DNA of 64,000 nucleotides from Symbiodinium natans (taxonomy: Eukaryota > Sar > Dinophyceae > Suessiales > Symbiodiniaceae), in NCBI GenBank assembly GCA_905221605.1, contig CAJNDS010000028.1, positions 171,763 to 235,762 of the forward strand, written 5' to 3'. Below are positions 11,890-24,399 of this stretch, one piece after another. The translations under genes were made by a program, and so were the position numbers. Below the pieces are notes generated by a model. The model was not told where the DNA came from, searched no databases, and saw nothing but the letters and a program-made list of their open reading frames with translations. Numbering within the stretch: the stretch's first letter is position 1; every line of letters starts with the position of its first letter.

Positions 11890-14670
11890 CGTCACCTCAA
11901 CGATGCTGCAGACTCGGCAGACTCGGAGAGTCGAGCTCTTGCAACACATCTTTTGACACATCTTGGCACGTCTTGGCACTGCCCCTCAGCGCGCTGCCGC
12001 CAAGCTCACCACGAGCAGCAGCACCGTTCGCACTTCCAAGCCTTTCCGCGTCCAAATGGAGAAAGAGTGTCAGCAAACAAAGTGTGCACTAACCGGGACA
12101 CAGCCTGAAGCAGTGAAGCAAAGTGATTGGCGAACGGACTTCGACAGTTCGAAGGTCACGGCAGGGCTCCGCTTCAGGCAGCGATTCCGATGCAGGCTGG
12201 ACCGACTGTGCAAAAACCATGTAAAGTCGCTGACTTCCTGATCACACCCCAAAGTTCTGCATAAGATGTCCTTCGATTCTTCGATGCTGCCCGAGCTCTC
12301 AAGAGATCGAACTTGAGAGGCTCAAAAATTCGCCAGAATTCGTCCAAAAGTGCTTGCTTAGAAGGAGAAGCAGGGCCCGAAATGGAGCGCAAGCGAGTCA
12401 CAAGACGACTCCAGGTCGGCTTGGCTGGGAGAAAAAAGCTTCGAAGCTCCAAAGTCTGTGGAGCCGAGGCTGGACACAAGATTGGAGCTTAGTGCACGTA
12501 TTGCACGTGATCATGGAAAATGCTCTGGAGGTGACATGTGGGCGCACACGGAGCTAAGCTCAGACTGGCGAAGACCAGCCAAATCAAGATCATAGTGGGA
12601 TCCTGCCGTCCTCAAGGACGAGGTCCACTGTTCGTCAAAGCAGGCCAACTGCCGAGAGAAAGTGGTCCCGGCTGGTCTGCTTACTTCCACAAGGAGACAA
12701 GGCGCAAGACACGGCATGGGCGCGACATCCGCGGCTGGACGATGTAGAATGCTGCTTACAGAAAGCCATGTCTAAATGGGCAGACTGCCCGAGCTGAGGG
12801 TGAGATGTGGCGCATGGTGCAACAAGACTGCTTTGCCAAACCCAACAAGTCCACAGAGCATGTCAATCTGTCTATTTTTCAAACAGAGAGGGAGAGAGGC
12901 ATCGATGGATAGATGTAGAAAGACAGGTAACAGAATAGCGGTTCGTGTCTATAATGTTGATAACCGAAATGTTCATACAGTATGTTTTCGGCGGCATGCC
13001 CCTAATCGCCACAACACTGCTACACCGTGCTACACCAAACCAAATTGGTCTGAGCACACTGAGCACGCGGCTCTGAAGTGACGGCATGACAGCATTAGTA
13101 CCTGGCTGTCAATCTGTGCGGCAGTGCATCAACGATACTACTTCGGCGACACGAACATGCTTAGAGTCGCAGTAAGAAAGTGCCGAGGCACGGGTTCGGT
13201 TTGCAGATAAGGATTGCAGGAGTATTGCAGGCCATGGGATACATTCAGCCCACAACTTGCAGATTGAGCCGATTGAGCCGATCACCCAAGAGTCCTGCGC
13301 ACCTGGACAAGACTTCAAGAGCTGCCCTTCCTGTAATTTCATCTTGAGTGAAACTTAGCCTGCACTGTCCCGAAGCACCAGGCCTTCAGGCCTACAAGAG
13401 GTTTACCGAAGTTCAAGACCGACACGACCGCACCCGTGCAACACCATGCAATACGAGACTCGAGATTTCCTCTGTGCTTTGGCCACCCACACCACTATCA
13501 TCGGTCATTATCGCAGCTTGAAGCAGGCACCAGAAACGTTGGAGACCTTTTCTGCACAGCTTGTCAAGCTCCAAGACCAGTCAAGCTGGCGGGCAAACCA
13601 ACTTAGGTTGGTCGACTGCTATTGCGATGCCTGTGACCCCATGCGGGGTCGCAGGTGACTGTGAAACTCCTGCATGGCAAACATCAATACGTAACACCTA
13701 CTCGTCGTGCAGTCAGCACCGTCTTTCTGCTGAACAGTGCAGGCGGGCAGGAACTCCGAAACGACCACCTAGGCAATCTTCTTTCGGGATTCCTTCTGCC
13801 GCCTGCAACACACACCACATGTCAAAGCATGTCGAGGCTGGGCATTGACCAGCGATATTCAGTGATGGGGAAACTCCATTCTGAAAAGAGCATGCACCTA
13901 CTTCCAAGCAAGACGAGCCACAACTGAATTGCAAAGGCAAAAGTAGCACAAAGCCCACAGGCAACGCACATAAACTCATGCCTCATCTCCTTCATCCAGT
14001 TCGAACTTCTCTGCTCCAAGTCCTGGCAATTGCGGGGCTCAGTCTTCTGACCTACATCCTATGTGCCTATAGGAGAGTGGAATCTCCACATCGTTTCAAG
14101 TCTGAAGGAGATCGCAGGAAAGCTCAGGGTTGGGCCATGAGAAGGTTCTTCTCCACATCTTCATCATCCACAGACACCATACTGTCGGCAACCGACCCGA
14201 CAGACACGCGCTTGCCTCGGCACCGGCTTCTGGACTTGCGAATGCCACAGACTCTGCACGGCCTCGCGCCGATACTGTGGCTCTGGCTCGGGCTTGCGCG
14301 GCCGGGCAAGCTCCGCGACTGGCGCATGTCAATTTGCACGCTGCTTCCATTCAGTTGCTACTTCAGCAGCAGTCTTAGTGCACCTTACTCCAGACAGCTT
14401 GTATCAATGTCTGTCCTCCAGGGAAAGCGGGAGTCCCAATGACGAGCCACCGGCTTTGCCCTGAGTCCCAGAGCTCTTTTTCTCGCACAGATTCTCTTGC
14501 AAGAAACCTTGAGTTGTTGCAGCTGCGCGTTCCAGGACCGAATCTCACAAGTAATGGCTCAATGCTGGAATATGCTGTACCTTACCATTGTTATGGTCTG
14601 AGATGCCTGGTCTCTACGACGACACGCCGAAAGAAACGGCAATGATTTTACTTCGAACATCCCCACCCTC
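11890..14670. other. No recognisable gene; one weak minus-strand ORF
   Basis: The most protein-like frame is a minus-strand 101-codon ORF at 12479-12174 containing SPSKQALLDEFWRIFEPLKF, but it has no family match I can name. Tandem GATTGAGCC units occur near 13262. Nothing else was supported. Confidence 0.3.
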
Positions 14671-14679
14671 TCTTGGTAG

Positions 14680-14985
14680 AGATACTCTGGGGTTGGGCAC
14701 TCCGGGGACACTCTGGGGTTGGGCACTCCAGGGAGACTCTGGGGTTGGGCACTCCAGTAAAGTTGGGCACTTCAGGAACACTCTGGGGTTGGGCACTCCC
14801 AGGGTTTGGCACTCCACAAAGAATGGGGCTGGGCACTGGAGTTGGGCACTCCAGGGAGACTGGGCTCGCCGGGGACACTCTGGGGTTGGGCACTCCAGGG
14901 ACTCTGGGGTTGGGGACTCCAGGCAAAATTTGGGGTTGGGCGCACTCCAGGGACACTTTGGGGTTGGGCACTCCAGGGATGAGCG
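14680..14985. repeat. 26-bp minisatellite
   Basis: About a dozen copies of a roughly 26-base unit based on GGGGTTGGGCACTCCAGGGA plus CACTCT, with deletions in several copies. All frames through it are repeat-derived (LGLGTPGTL on plus, SAQPQS/VPNPRVS on minus), so no protein is called. Confidence 0.92.
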
Positions 14986-14999
14986 AGGAGTAGACCGGG

Positions 15000-17900
15000 C
15001 GAGGAGAAGAGTTCCGGGCGAGGAGAAGCGTTGAGTTTAAATCTAACAACACCACACCGAGGGTGGGGAAAAAAACACAGAAAGCTACCTACGAGAACAT
15101 CTGCTTGGATGGAACCTTGTTAAAATCCGCACCTCCATAGTAGCAAGGTTCCCTGAAGCATGGAGATTCTTCGCGGTCTGAGCGATTTACTCGTATGTGA
15201 CACGACGATTTGATTTGGCACGGTCTCTCACAAAGCCGGGCACTGCAGATTGGGACTAAAAACACATTGACATCAAGACACATTGGATCAGTTCTTTGAT
15301 TTGATTTTGACGGATGAACATTTCTTTCGCTGTGGCGTTGTGTGGCGTGAGTTATGTGGCATCCATTGGCTGCAAACCCGCCGCCCGTAGGAACCCGTCG
15401 GCCCAAAGCGAGGCATTCCAAAAAGGCATGCACCAAGGCACTCAATTTCAAGATTCAGAGCATGTGGGACATGGGCAGGTTAGGGCCAACCATGGCGGTG
15501 TGATCTCGCAGAACCAAAAACCCAAGAAATGGGCTTGCGAAGGTGGCAGCTGCGCAGCTGCCAGCTCGTCATCTGGCCGCAGAAAAAAATTGCAGCAAGG
15601 AAGGAGGTCACCAAGCAGCAGCGTCTGTTTGGACCCTGCCCGTGCCTGTGAGCTCCAACGAAGTCGGATATGGTAGATCTGGCCATGACCACAATAACCA
15701 AAGACAAGTAGCAAGGCAGCCACTTGACTATGGATCTGACTTCTTAGATAGTTGCGCTGGTCTCATACAGCACAGCGAGTGCGTCTACGCACGCGATTCC
15801 TGAGTCGAGTCCTAAGCCTGATTCACTTGTCTTGAAGTTACAGCTCGATGCCAACCAAAACAAGCGTCCAATGAACCCGCCTGGAGGAAGCTCTGTAGGT
15901 TGCCGCCGGAAAGTTCGCGACTGTCGGGATGACTCGCACTCTGCCCACAAACAGCTCAGACCACAAGCATTCGTCTCGCTGGAGCAGAGTCACACACATG
16001 TGGTAATGCCGACGCCAAACTGCCTCTACTTGCATAGCGCGAGCCAGGCTAAACCTGAGTGATAAGTCAAGTCCTCAAGCCTGCTTCAGCGTGCGCTGTC
16101 GTTCGAGCACCTTCGGCAACACATTCATCGAAAATGACAAATGCACAAGCATCTGCATCTAGCAAGCGCTTCCACCTGAAAGCCTAGCACACAGCCAAGG
16201 CTGCTTTCTAGCACTCAAATTCTTCCCAAGTGCGATGTTGTCGTTGCCTCAGTCATCCGGCAGAACTGGGCCCCTCGCGGGTGAGGAGTCTCCTCTATGT
16301 CGGCTTGACTTCCTGCCATTGACATAGCAGAAGTCGATGTAAGATTGGTGTAGAAGAGGGGAAGTCACGAGAAGTCACGCCAAGTGTGCATCTCCATCTC
16401 TTTCATTGCTTTGAGGCGGAATTCCTGTCAGCTGGAGCGGCACTTTCTGAAAGGCTAAAGTTCAGCACAGAATCGAGCCTCCTCCAGCTCTTTCTTTCTG
16501 CTCTTGGCGGATTCAGCCTTCTTGCATGAAGGCTCGCAGTAGAAGCATCGAATCTGTGCCCCTGCCTGTTCTTGGTAAGGTCCACCAGTATCTGCTCGAG
16601 CAGCGAATTCCTGGCATGCCGGTGCTGTAGAGACTCTTTGAATGACCTTGCGGAGGGTCTGGGCATGGCTTGGCTCTCGTACATGTGTACTGCATACGTA
16701 CATAATCCCTTCCCCCTAATATCAACACACCCCTCATAGTAAAACCCCCCTGGCCCCAAGTACCCGCCCCGATTAAGACCTCTACCGAACTAAGGAGCTT
16801 CAAGTCCCTAGTCTTATTAGGGTCTCCCAGCAAGCTACAATAAGGACGGGCTGTTTGTTCGGACAGTCGATAGCAGTGACTCAGAAACCTTCTTGGTGGC
16901 CCCGCCCCCTAGTATTCAGACCCCCCGAAACCCCCAAAGGGCTTTTGGTATAAGGGGGGTTCTTCGCCAACTCACGCCGGGGGGTTCTTGCGAATCGACA
17001 GAATATTGGGCAGCCGTCCTAAAACGCTGCTGTAGAGGCAATGTCTGGAGCCGATTGCAAGGAAGCTAAACAGGGCTACCGAACCTCGTGAACTGCGCAA
17101 CGTCTCACAAATTCTTAAGAAATACTTTGCGTTCCCGCCTGCAGCCTCATGGCATGCCGCTCTGCCACCCTGACGATGGAAAAGAGTCTCAAAGCAAGCA
17201 GTGTTCAAAAGCAACCGGGCGACCGATCAGCTCAGCTGAAGGCATCTGATCCCGGTGCCGCACCTTCGAAATTAAGTCCTGACGGCATCACGATGCAAAC
17301 AAATTTCTCCGCCATGCTTGAAGGAACTATAACCAAAATTAAAGTGCACCATGTTGGTGCCTTCTCAGTCTTGTCCAGGAGAAGGGCTGCCTGAGCCTGC
17401 GCAGGATGAGTGTGGAAAAGGACGTGACTCTGTGACTTGACTCTGTGGAACTTCGTCATCTCACCAAGTCTTCACCTGCCTGGGCGCTCTGAATCTGTGC
17501 CGACTTGCTGGCGCTAGCCTCGGGGATCGAGGGACAGGGAACATTAGTATAACGACCTAACTATGCCCCTGCCCACGCCAAATATCAGATCATGTCCGCA
17601 TCGCGCCAACATAGTCCACAGCGCCTCTGCAAGCTCCTCCGCTCGCTGCTGCTCCTGCGAGAAAATTGTAGACGCCTTTTGTCGCTCTTGGCGCAAGTTT
17701 GAGTAGCTCTGCGTAACTTCGAGAGCTTGTAGTGTGCTCGGCGCTCCAGGGCTGCTTTTCGCCGGGCGCCCGCAGCCTAGGCAAGAATATCAAGAATGAC
17801 GTACCGAGTCTACTCATGTCAAGACGGCGTGCAACTCAACGAAGAACTGCTTGAAAGCTCCTGAAATTGAATTTGATCCACTTGCCTTCGAGTTGAACAA

Positions 17901-20180
17901 ATATCTGTAGAACATGCGGAATTGAGACGCCTCGTCCCATGCTGGCGATTGCTAGCACGAGTCACGAGTACTGGGATGCATGCCAACTTCGCGACCATGT
18001 CTGCATCGGAGGTGGCGGAATTTAGCTGGCGCCTGCATTCTTGACGGTCCCTCACTACATTTGCAAAGACCTCCTCGCGCCTCGAAGCAGCTGCATCGTT
18101 GCGTTCCTTCCACTTCTTGCTTCGGTCAGCAGCCCTGCATAAATCAGGTGGAAATCAGGTGTCAGAGCTCAGATCCGCAGATGTGCTCATGTGCTCATGT
18201 GCTCAGCAAGCATGTTCAGTGCCTCATCACGACCTGCCTGTTGATGGCTGCAATACGCCTGCGGCTCTCCTGGCCAGCCACTGAACCGGAGATGGCTTGA
18301 GTGTGCATCTCAAAGCTTGAAAATTGCATGAGGCAAACTGCCAAGCTGATCTAAGCTGCTACGCTGCCTCCAGGTGTCGATCTTGCTGCCTTGGGAAACT
18401 TTGGCTGGTGGAAAGGCGACAAGCACGACAGGTGGAGTCCAAGCTATGTACCGCTGATTTTAAAATTATGAATTCAAATTACGCAGTGTAAGGGACCCGG
18501 CTGTTGTTTCCTCATTGCTTTCTGCTCGAGCGCCTCAGAATGCCCACAGAATGCACTGAATGCACAGAATGCAGCCGAAAATCCATTCGGCAAGAGCTCA
18601 AGCCTGATGCAAAGGCCCCACACCTCTGAAAATGTTTGGCTTTTCTGGAACCTGCGTGGAAAAAAGCCCGTTGACAACATCCACGAAAAGTGTCTCGGCT
18701 CCAACCAAAGGCCTCTCGTACCAAAGTTCGCATGTCTTGGAGCGAACAAGGCCCCTGCTTTGCCCTGGACCTCGCAAGTCAGACGCACACAGAGCTCTTT
18801 GATCTCCGTGTTTAGTGAGCCCGTTAGACGTAAGATCTGCGCTGCCACGGAGGCACGGCAGTGTGGCTGCTGCCCCGAGTGCGGCAGTTGCATCACCAAC
18901 ACCTCGCACCTCAAGGGGCCGCAGGCGCTCCTTTTCACCCACAAGAACTTGTTCCGTCTCGTTCCCAAATATGGCATGATGCGGGAACTGCCTTCAAAAT
19001 CTATCAAGTAACGAACCTTTGGCGTTGGCTATGCGTGCTGCCAGCTACTGCACGAGATCTAGGTGGGCCAGCCTTGTCCTCACCGGGAATCTCGGTCCAC
19101 GAGAAGTGTCGTTACACAACAGAATAAGAGGGTGCATTGAGCAATCAATGTCGAAACGACATGCTGCAAAGCATTCATTGCTTTCAGCAGACATCTTTCG
19201 GTCCCAAACTGGTGGTTGGCAAAAGTCAAGAATGCCCAAGTCATCAGGTGATCGTAAAGAAGATCTAAGAACGTTGCGGCACCGGACTCATGGCTGGGTT
19301 GAGACGAGTGCGCACTGCCTCTTCGGCCTTGGCATCGACATCACGCTAGAGATGCGGAAGCAAAATGCGGCATCAAGCCAATTGATGTCAAGCCTCGAAC
19401 CGCTTAACCACCAAGGCCAAAAGATGCCACCGGCCGCTGGGCGTTCAGGCAGGGAGGTCTTTCCTAGTACTTGTACATCGGCCTGTTCCGGCTCGCAGGC
19501 CAACCCATCCAGATTTGCCGAGCCCGTTGCATTGGTTGAGACCGCTCGAGACAGTGCATGTTCGGTTTTTGCTCGAGGTTGAGCATGCCCTGGCCTAAAA
19601 CGTCAGGCCCAGTGCTGCAGGCCTGGGCCCTTTATGCGCACTCGGGGCGTGAGGCCGGCAACGGCAAGAAGAAGATCAAGCTATCAACGTGCTAGGTATA
19701 CTAACCAAGCTCGAGTAGAGTTGTTCTTGTTATGTTTTTAAAGGCTGCCGCCAACGCCGCGCCGCCGACCCCCAATACACAATTCATACACGAAAGACTT
19801 TGCCTCTTTTCCAGGGTAGCACGACGGAGAACTTGGCGTCTGCAAGTGTAGTTGTTTTAGGTACACTAGTACACGGTCAATCTCCAAGAGAGTCAGAGGC
19901 CAGCAGCCGCTGGCTTGCGCTTGACTCCAGCGGTTTCTTTTTGCCGCCAACCACTCTGAGTCTGAGGCTCTCCTCGACCAATGGGAGCGATTGGAAAAGC
20001 CTTGCTGGAATATTTCTTTTTGAGGGTCAGGCTGTTCGCGCCTGGCCGCCCCTGTGTGATTCTGAAGCCATGCCCACATGTCTTGCCCTGGATGTAGTTG
20101 AAGCCATGCTGCTGCCTCGCTGCAGCGCGGAAGACCTGCTGTGGCGGGAGCTTGTCCACCAAAGCCTAGAGGCGCCACGC
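15000..20180. other. No recognisable gene
   Basis: Long chance frames exist on both strands, for example a plus-strand 187-codon frame at 19019-19582 and a minus-strand 177-codon frame at 19007-18474. None has a motif, repeat or exon-boundary pattern I can support. Around 16700-16990 there are short C- and G-runs (CCCCCC, GGGGGG) and partial inverted matches resembling the hairpin elements further right in the window. Confidence 0.3.
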
Positions 20181-20199
20181 AAGTCCGACTTCTTAAGCT

Positions 20200-21640
20200 C
20201 CAACTCCCCTGGGTCTGGCGCGCGCACCTCCTTCATTGGTGCGCTGCCAGCTTTCCTTTCTTGCAGCCTTGAGCGCGGCCGTGTCCATGGCCAAGAGGAG
20301 CTCCAAGCGCTGTAGCGCTTCGGTGAGGACGCTCATCTGGCACACCTCGGCCGGCTCCACAACCTTCCACCGAAGCAAGCGCCCGCGGACGTGGAGCACG
20401 TCGCCCAACGCAGAGCGCAGAGCTTCGGCAAGAGGCGCCGCACGTGTCCAGTCTGCCAGGCAGTACTCTGGAACGCAGTCTCACTGGCGGAGACCTTGAC
20501 TGCAGGGTAGTCGCCATCGGAGCCGACCTCACATCTACGTTGCACCCAAGCAGCGACAACCCGCTTCTCGAAACAGGCTGTGTAGAGGGAAAGAAGCGCG
20601 GGGTGGCCACAAACACACCGCACGCGCACCAAGAGCCCGCCGACGGGGAGGTCCTTCCACGCCACGGGCGACAGAAGCTCCAGCGGGACGTCGTAGCTCT
20701 CCTGGCTCGCAGGCGTCCCGTAGTTCAGGCTCGAGTCCAGCCCCAGCTCCGTCAGCTTCGCGATGGCCTGAAACGGGCTAGTCTACATGCCACAACCTGC
20801 TTCCCGAAGCGGGTTGTCGCAGCCTCCATCCCTCTTCCCTTAGCTTCGCGGCGGCCTCGGGGTCAAGTCTGGAAGCACCTTTCCCGCCGCAGACGCCGCA
20901 ACACTGCTTTCTTTGAAGAGGCTCCTGCATGCGTGCAAGCAATACGTTGCCGCAACTGTAGTGGCAGTAGATGCTGCTGAGCAAGGTTTGGCGCACCGTC
21001 TTCACATCGGGCTCCAGCTTCGTTGCAACTTGCGGCACAGGCTGTAGGACTGTCGCTCGGGCCGTTTAAGCCGCCTTCAGCGCGGCCAGCTCGCCTTCTA
21101 CCTTGGCAGCTCGCTCTGCCTGCCTCACTGCTTCTGCCTGCATGGCTTTCAGTCTTCAGCGCCAGCGCCAAGGGCTCCGGCTTCGGAGGCTTCGGGCTGC
21201 TCTTCACGGCAGTCCGCTTCGGAGACGGTGATGGCGCCAGCACGGTGGACGGCGTCTTGTCATCCACTTGGGGGCGTCCTCACTCCGCTCACTGGTGCTG
21301 TCTCTGGCGATGTCGAGACTGGCCGGTCCTCTGCTGCAGGACGCTCTTTCGTCGTCCTCCTTGTCTTGCTCGGCCTCCTCTTCCGAAGGTGTGGCACCGT
21401 CTGCCGGCGCGGCCGGCGCACTTGATGCCCTGCAAGCCTCCGGAGTCTCGTTCTCCTGGCTGCTGTCTGTCCCTTGGCGCTCCACCCCTAAACTTCTACG
21501 CTGAAGGAATTGCCGCCGCCAGGGACTGGGATGAAGCCGTCCCTGCGAGCAAGGCGGTGCCGCATTCCAGAGGTGCTCAGTAGTGCTGCTAGCTCTCGCT
21601 CTTTCTCTTCTTGTGTGGCATCGCTTGCTAAGCATAGCAC
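20200..21640 (-). pseudogene. Frameshifted gene remnant, acidic/proline-rich and coiled-coil regions
   Basis: The minus strand carries protein-like sequence whose frame changes several times. About 21480-21270 reads TPSEEEAEQDKEDDERASCS and continues serine/acid-rich to SERSEDAP. At a C5 run near 21267 the frame shifts and continues as VDDKTPSTVLAPSPSPKRTA and PPKPEPLALALK. A second shift gives MQAEAVRQAERAAKVEGELA, a short alanine/glutamate coiled coil ending in TAA near 21069. Further down are VATKLEPDVKTVRQTLLSS (about 21025) and LPVGGLLVRVRCVCGHPALL (about 20650). The segments could be exons of one gene, but shifts at homopolymers suggest decay or sequencing errors. Family unknown. Confidence 0.4.
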
Positions 21641-21719
21641 TGGATCTGAAGACGGTCCAGCCATGGCTTCTCTCTACAACCTATTCTCAAAGCTATAACA
21701 TATTTTCCGAAACGGGTTG

Positions 21720-24235
21720 TAGCAAACTCCAGTGACCTATAAGATGTTCAGACGCCAGTGTGCACCTTGTGTGCAATCAAAATGTTGTCAACCCCGTTGA
21801 ATCTTCTGGTCACATGCCAAGGCATTGAAAAAGCCTGGCACAACAGCTGAGCGCACACAGTGCGGCACATCAGCAATATCTTCATATACTCTCCAGGCCG
21901 CAGGCTTTCACCGGTGGCCTAACAGGTTGGCCATCCCGCACACACTTGCACGCTGTGCCGTGTCACACTCCACCTTGCATTCGCACATGTCCTGCCCCTT
22001 TGGGCCTTGTCCAACCCCATCATGGCATGAGCACCTTTCCTGCACGGAAGATAATGAAAGACATGTGTAAGGCACGCGGTGAATGGCAGCGCTGTAAACG
22101 CCTGAGGGACTTCCGGCCCTCTTCTTTCCGGGCAGCATGCTTGTCATCTCTTGACCTAAAAAGAATATGAGAGAGCAAACTGTATCAAACTCGATCAGAC
22201 TGCGAACTGTTTGAAAAGCTGTGCAAATATTTGCACAGTCACCGCGCAGGCCTGGAGCCACTGCGGGCCTTCAGCATCCTCCGTCGGAAAGCCTCGACAG
22301 CGCGTTGGGCTTCTTAACTTGCCATGTCAAGAACATGTTCGCATTCAGTCGCAATTGTTTTCTCAACATTGCGCCTCGGCTCTGCGATCGTTTTCTGCCA
22401 CTTGCTGGCGCCATCGTTCAACAGTTTCTGCGCGAGAACAAGAGGGAAGGTTTGGGGGCTTCTGGCTTTTGGCCAGCCCTAGAGCTTGTCAGGGGATACT
22501 TTCAAATCCACCGGCTGCGCATGTGTTTCTGCCAAATTTTCGTCCGGCAAGTCAAGTACGAATTTGAAACCTCAGAGAAACAGTGGTGAGTGGGAGTGAA
22601 AAAAGCTAAGGTTTTCCGAAACTTCCGTAAACTGTTGTGCAAAGAAGAGCGCGGTTGCTCAGCTCAGGGGGAGGTCGGCAATGTATGTGATTGTTCCAAC
22701 CTCTTGCGATATATCTCCATTAGCGTGCGGGAGACCCAACGTCCACTGCAGCTAACCAAAACAAACCTCCGCATGGAACGGGGTCGCAGTCTCCAGTGAG
22801 CAACCAGCAACCTCTATACTATGAGCCATTGCGGAAATGCGGCACCTAACTCTTCCCAGTTACGCCTAGCTTGAATTAGGCTAAACAAGCAACGGGCCGC
22901 GCCGGCAGGATTCCTAGAACTTAAAACGGCAGACAGGGTACAGCGCCGACCCGTATCATCATCAGGGACTTCTCTTCGAGTGGACCCCCAAGCACAGCAA
23001 GCAGAGTCGACGATCGTTGCAAAACATCTGTCCCCCTCACAACAGTCTTGGATGCCGGCTGAATGTAAACAGGCCTGGCCTTCCAGTAGGGAAGTTTTGG
23101 AAAATTGAAACTCGGCCGGGGAGGTTTCTCACCACAACCGAGGAATCGCGGACGTTTGTGTGAGCTTTGGAGGGAAGTCGTTGAAAACGGCGCGCACCGC
23201 ACGGGGTCGGTTGAGGCATGGACCTCCAGGCAGAGCCCAAGAACGCCCTTCCAGGCACCATGAACCCTGTTGAGGGGGGGAGGGGCACGTTTGCGGCTGG
23301 TCCACTTTGCTGGCATAGCTGCGCATGCTTCCAGCAAGGAGGACTGGGCCGGGGCAGCGACAATAGGGGCCACTGAGGCACGGCTTCAGGATTAAGCGGC
23401 CCAAACGGCTGACCGGAGGTGCAAGCAGCTGGCCGAGATCACCACGTCGTCAGGTTGCTACACGGAAGGATCAAAACAGGCCTGACCTCGCTCGCGCCCT
23501 TGTTCGGGCCTCAGAAACCTGTGGAATCCCACTTAATACGGCGAACAGACCTCCCTAGGAACCAGAAAGTCAAAAGTGAACCTGAAGCAACTTTCAGGAT
23601 GCACAGGAGGACAGGCTTCGTGCAGTAGTACACTCACGGAGCACCAAAGTCCTGGACAGCCTCCGAAATTCACCCCCACCAACTTCTGAAATCCCGGAGA
23701 TGTGCATAAGAGATCAGAAAAGCCAGAAAGGCTGAGCAATGGTGACATTCACTGAGCTCCTTTCTACGGTTCAGTTTTGCCACTACAGGGTCCAATTTCT
23801 CCCAATGTGCAAGACGGCTTTTCAAGACATCGGCGCAGCCGCACAGCCTGTCCTGAGTAAACGTTGTGCGACTGGAGCATGTGCCTCAAAAAGAAAAGAA
23901 GAAAGACGCGGCAGGACTGGCTGCAAGCAAGCGCATGGCACCTGTAGATGTCTGCCTGCGCCTCTGGCTTTTCATGCCTGACAAGAGACTGCGAGTTGAA
24001 CCTTCTGCTGAGCAAGATGCTTTCTGCTTGCACTGAGGATGGTTGAGCAACTGCTAGTCGAAGCCAAGCAAGAAACAGAGAGAAGCAATCACATCGCGTT
24101 TAGGGAACTCGAGCCAGCACCTATGGACTCCTCCAGCCGAGCAAGCACGTAGTCAACAAACTAGCCCATGATGGCACAGCTTCTTGGACCAGCAGGGCAG
24201 TGATGCAGGCCTGGGAGAGGCAGAGCGTGCAGTTT
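21720..24235. other. No recognisable gene
   Basis: Frames of 70-150 codons occur on both strands, including a 150-codon minus-strand frame at 23373-22921. None shows known motifs. Nothing further was supported. Confidence 0.3.
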
Positions 24236-24239
24236 GAGA

Positions 24240-24399
24240 GCCACTTCGCCCACCTCGAGGTGACCTCAGGCTTGCCAGAATCAAAGGACATGGGATAAAA
24301 CGCTTCGGCAGAGTCTGACAAATCTGACAATGGATCATGTGGCCGGAGATCTAGCCAGGGTATGCACCCGTTTTTGTAGTATTCGTCGCGAATACGATC
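24240..24399 (-). CDS. Unidentified exon
   Basis: Following a clean acceptor (GATCAG then GATCGT at 24399), the minus strand reads DRIRDEYYKNGCIPWLDLRP, HDPLSDLSDSAEAFYPMSFD and SGKPEV. Protein-like composition (aromatic, acidic, few repeats) and the acceptor make it a likely exon. GAG|GTCACC at about 24265 or CGAG|GTGGGC slightly further could be the donor. I do not recognise the family and no neighbouring exon was found. Confidence 0.4.

Noticed and set aside
20233..20980. Plus-strand frames (178 and 186 codons) overlapping the broken gene
   Set aside because: GC-rich antisense frames; the minus-strand peptides are more protein-like.
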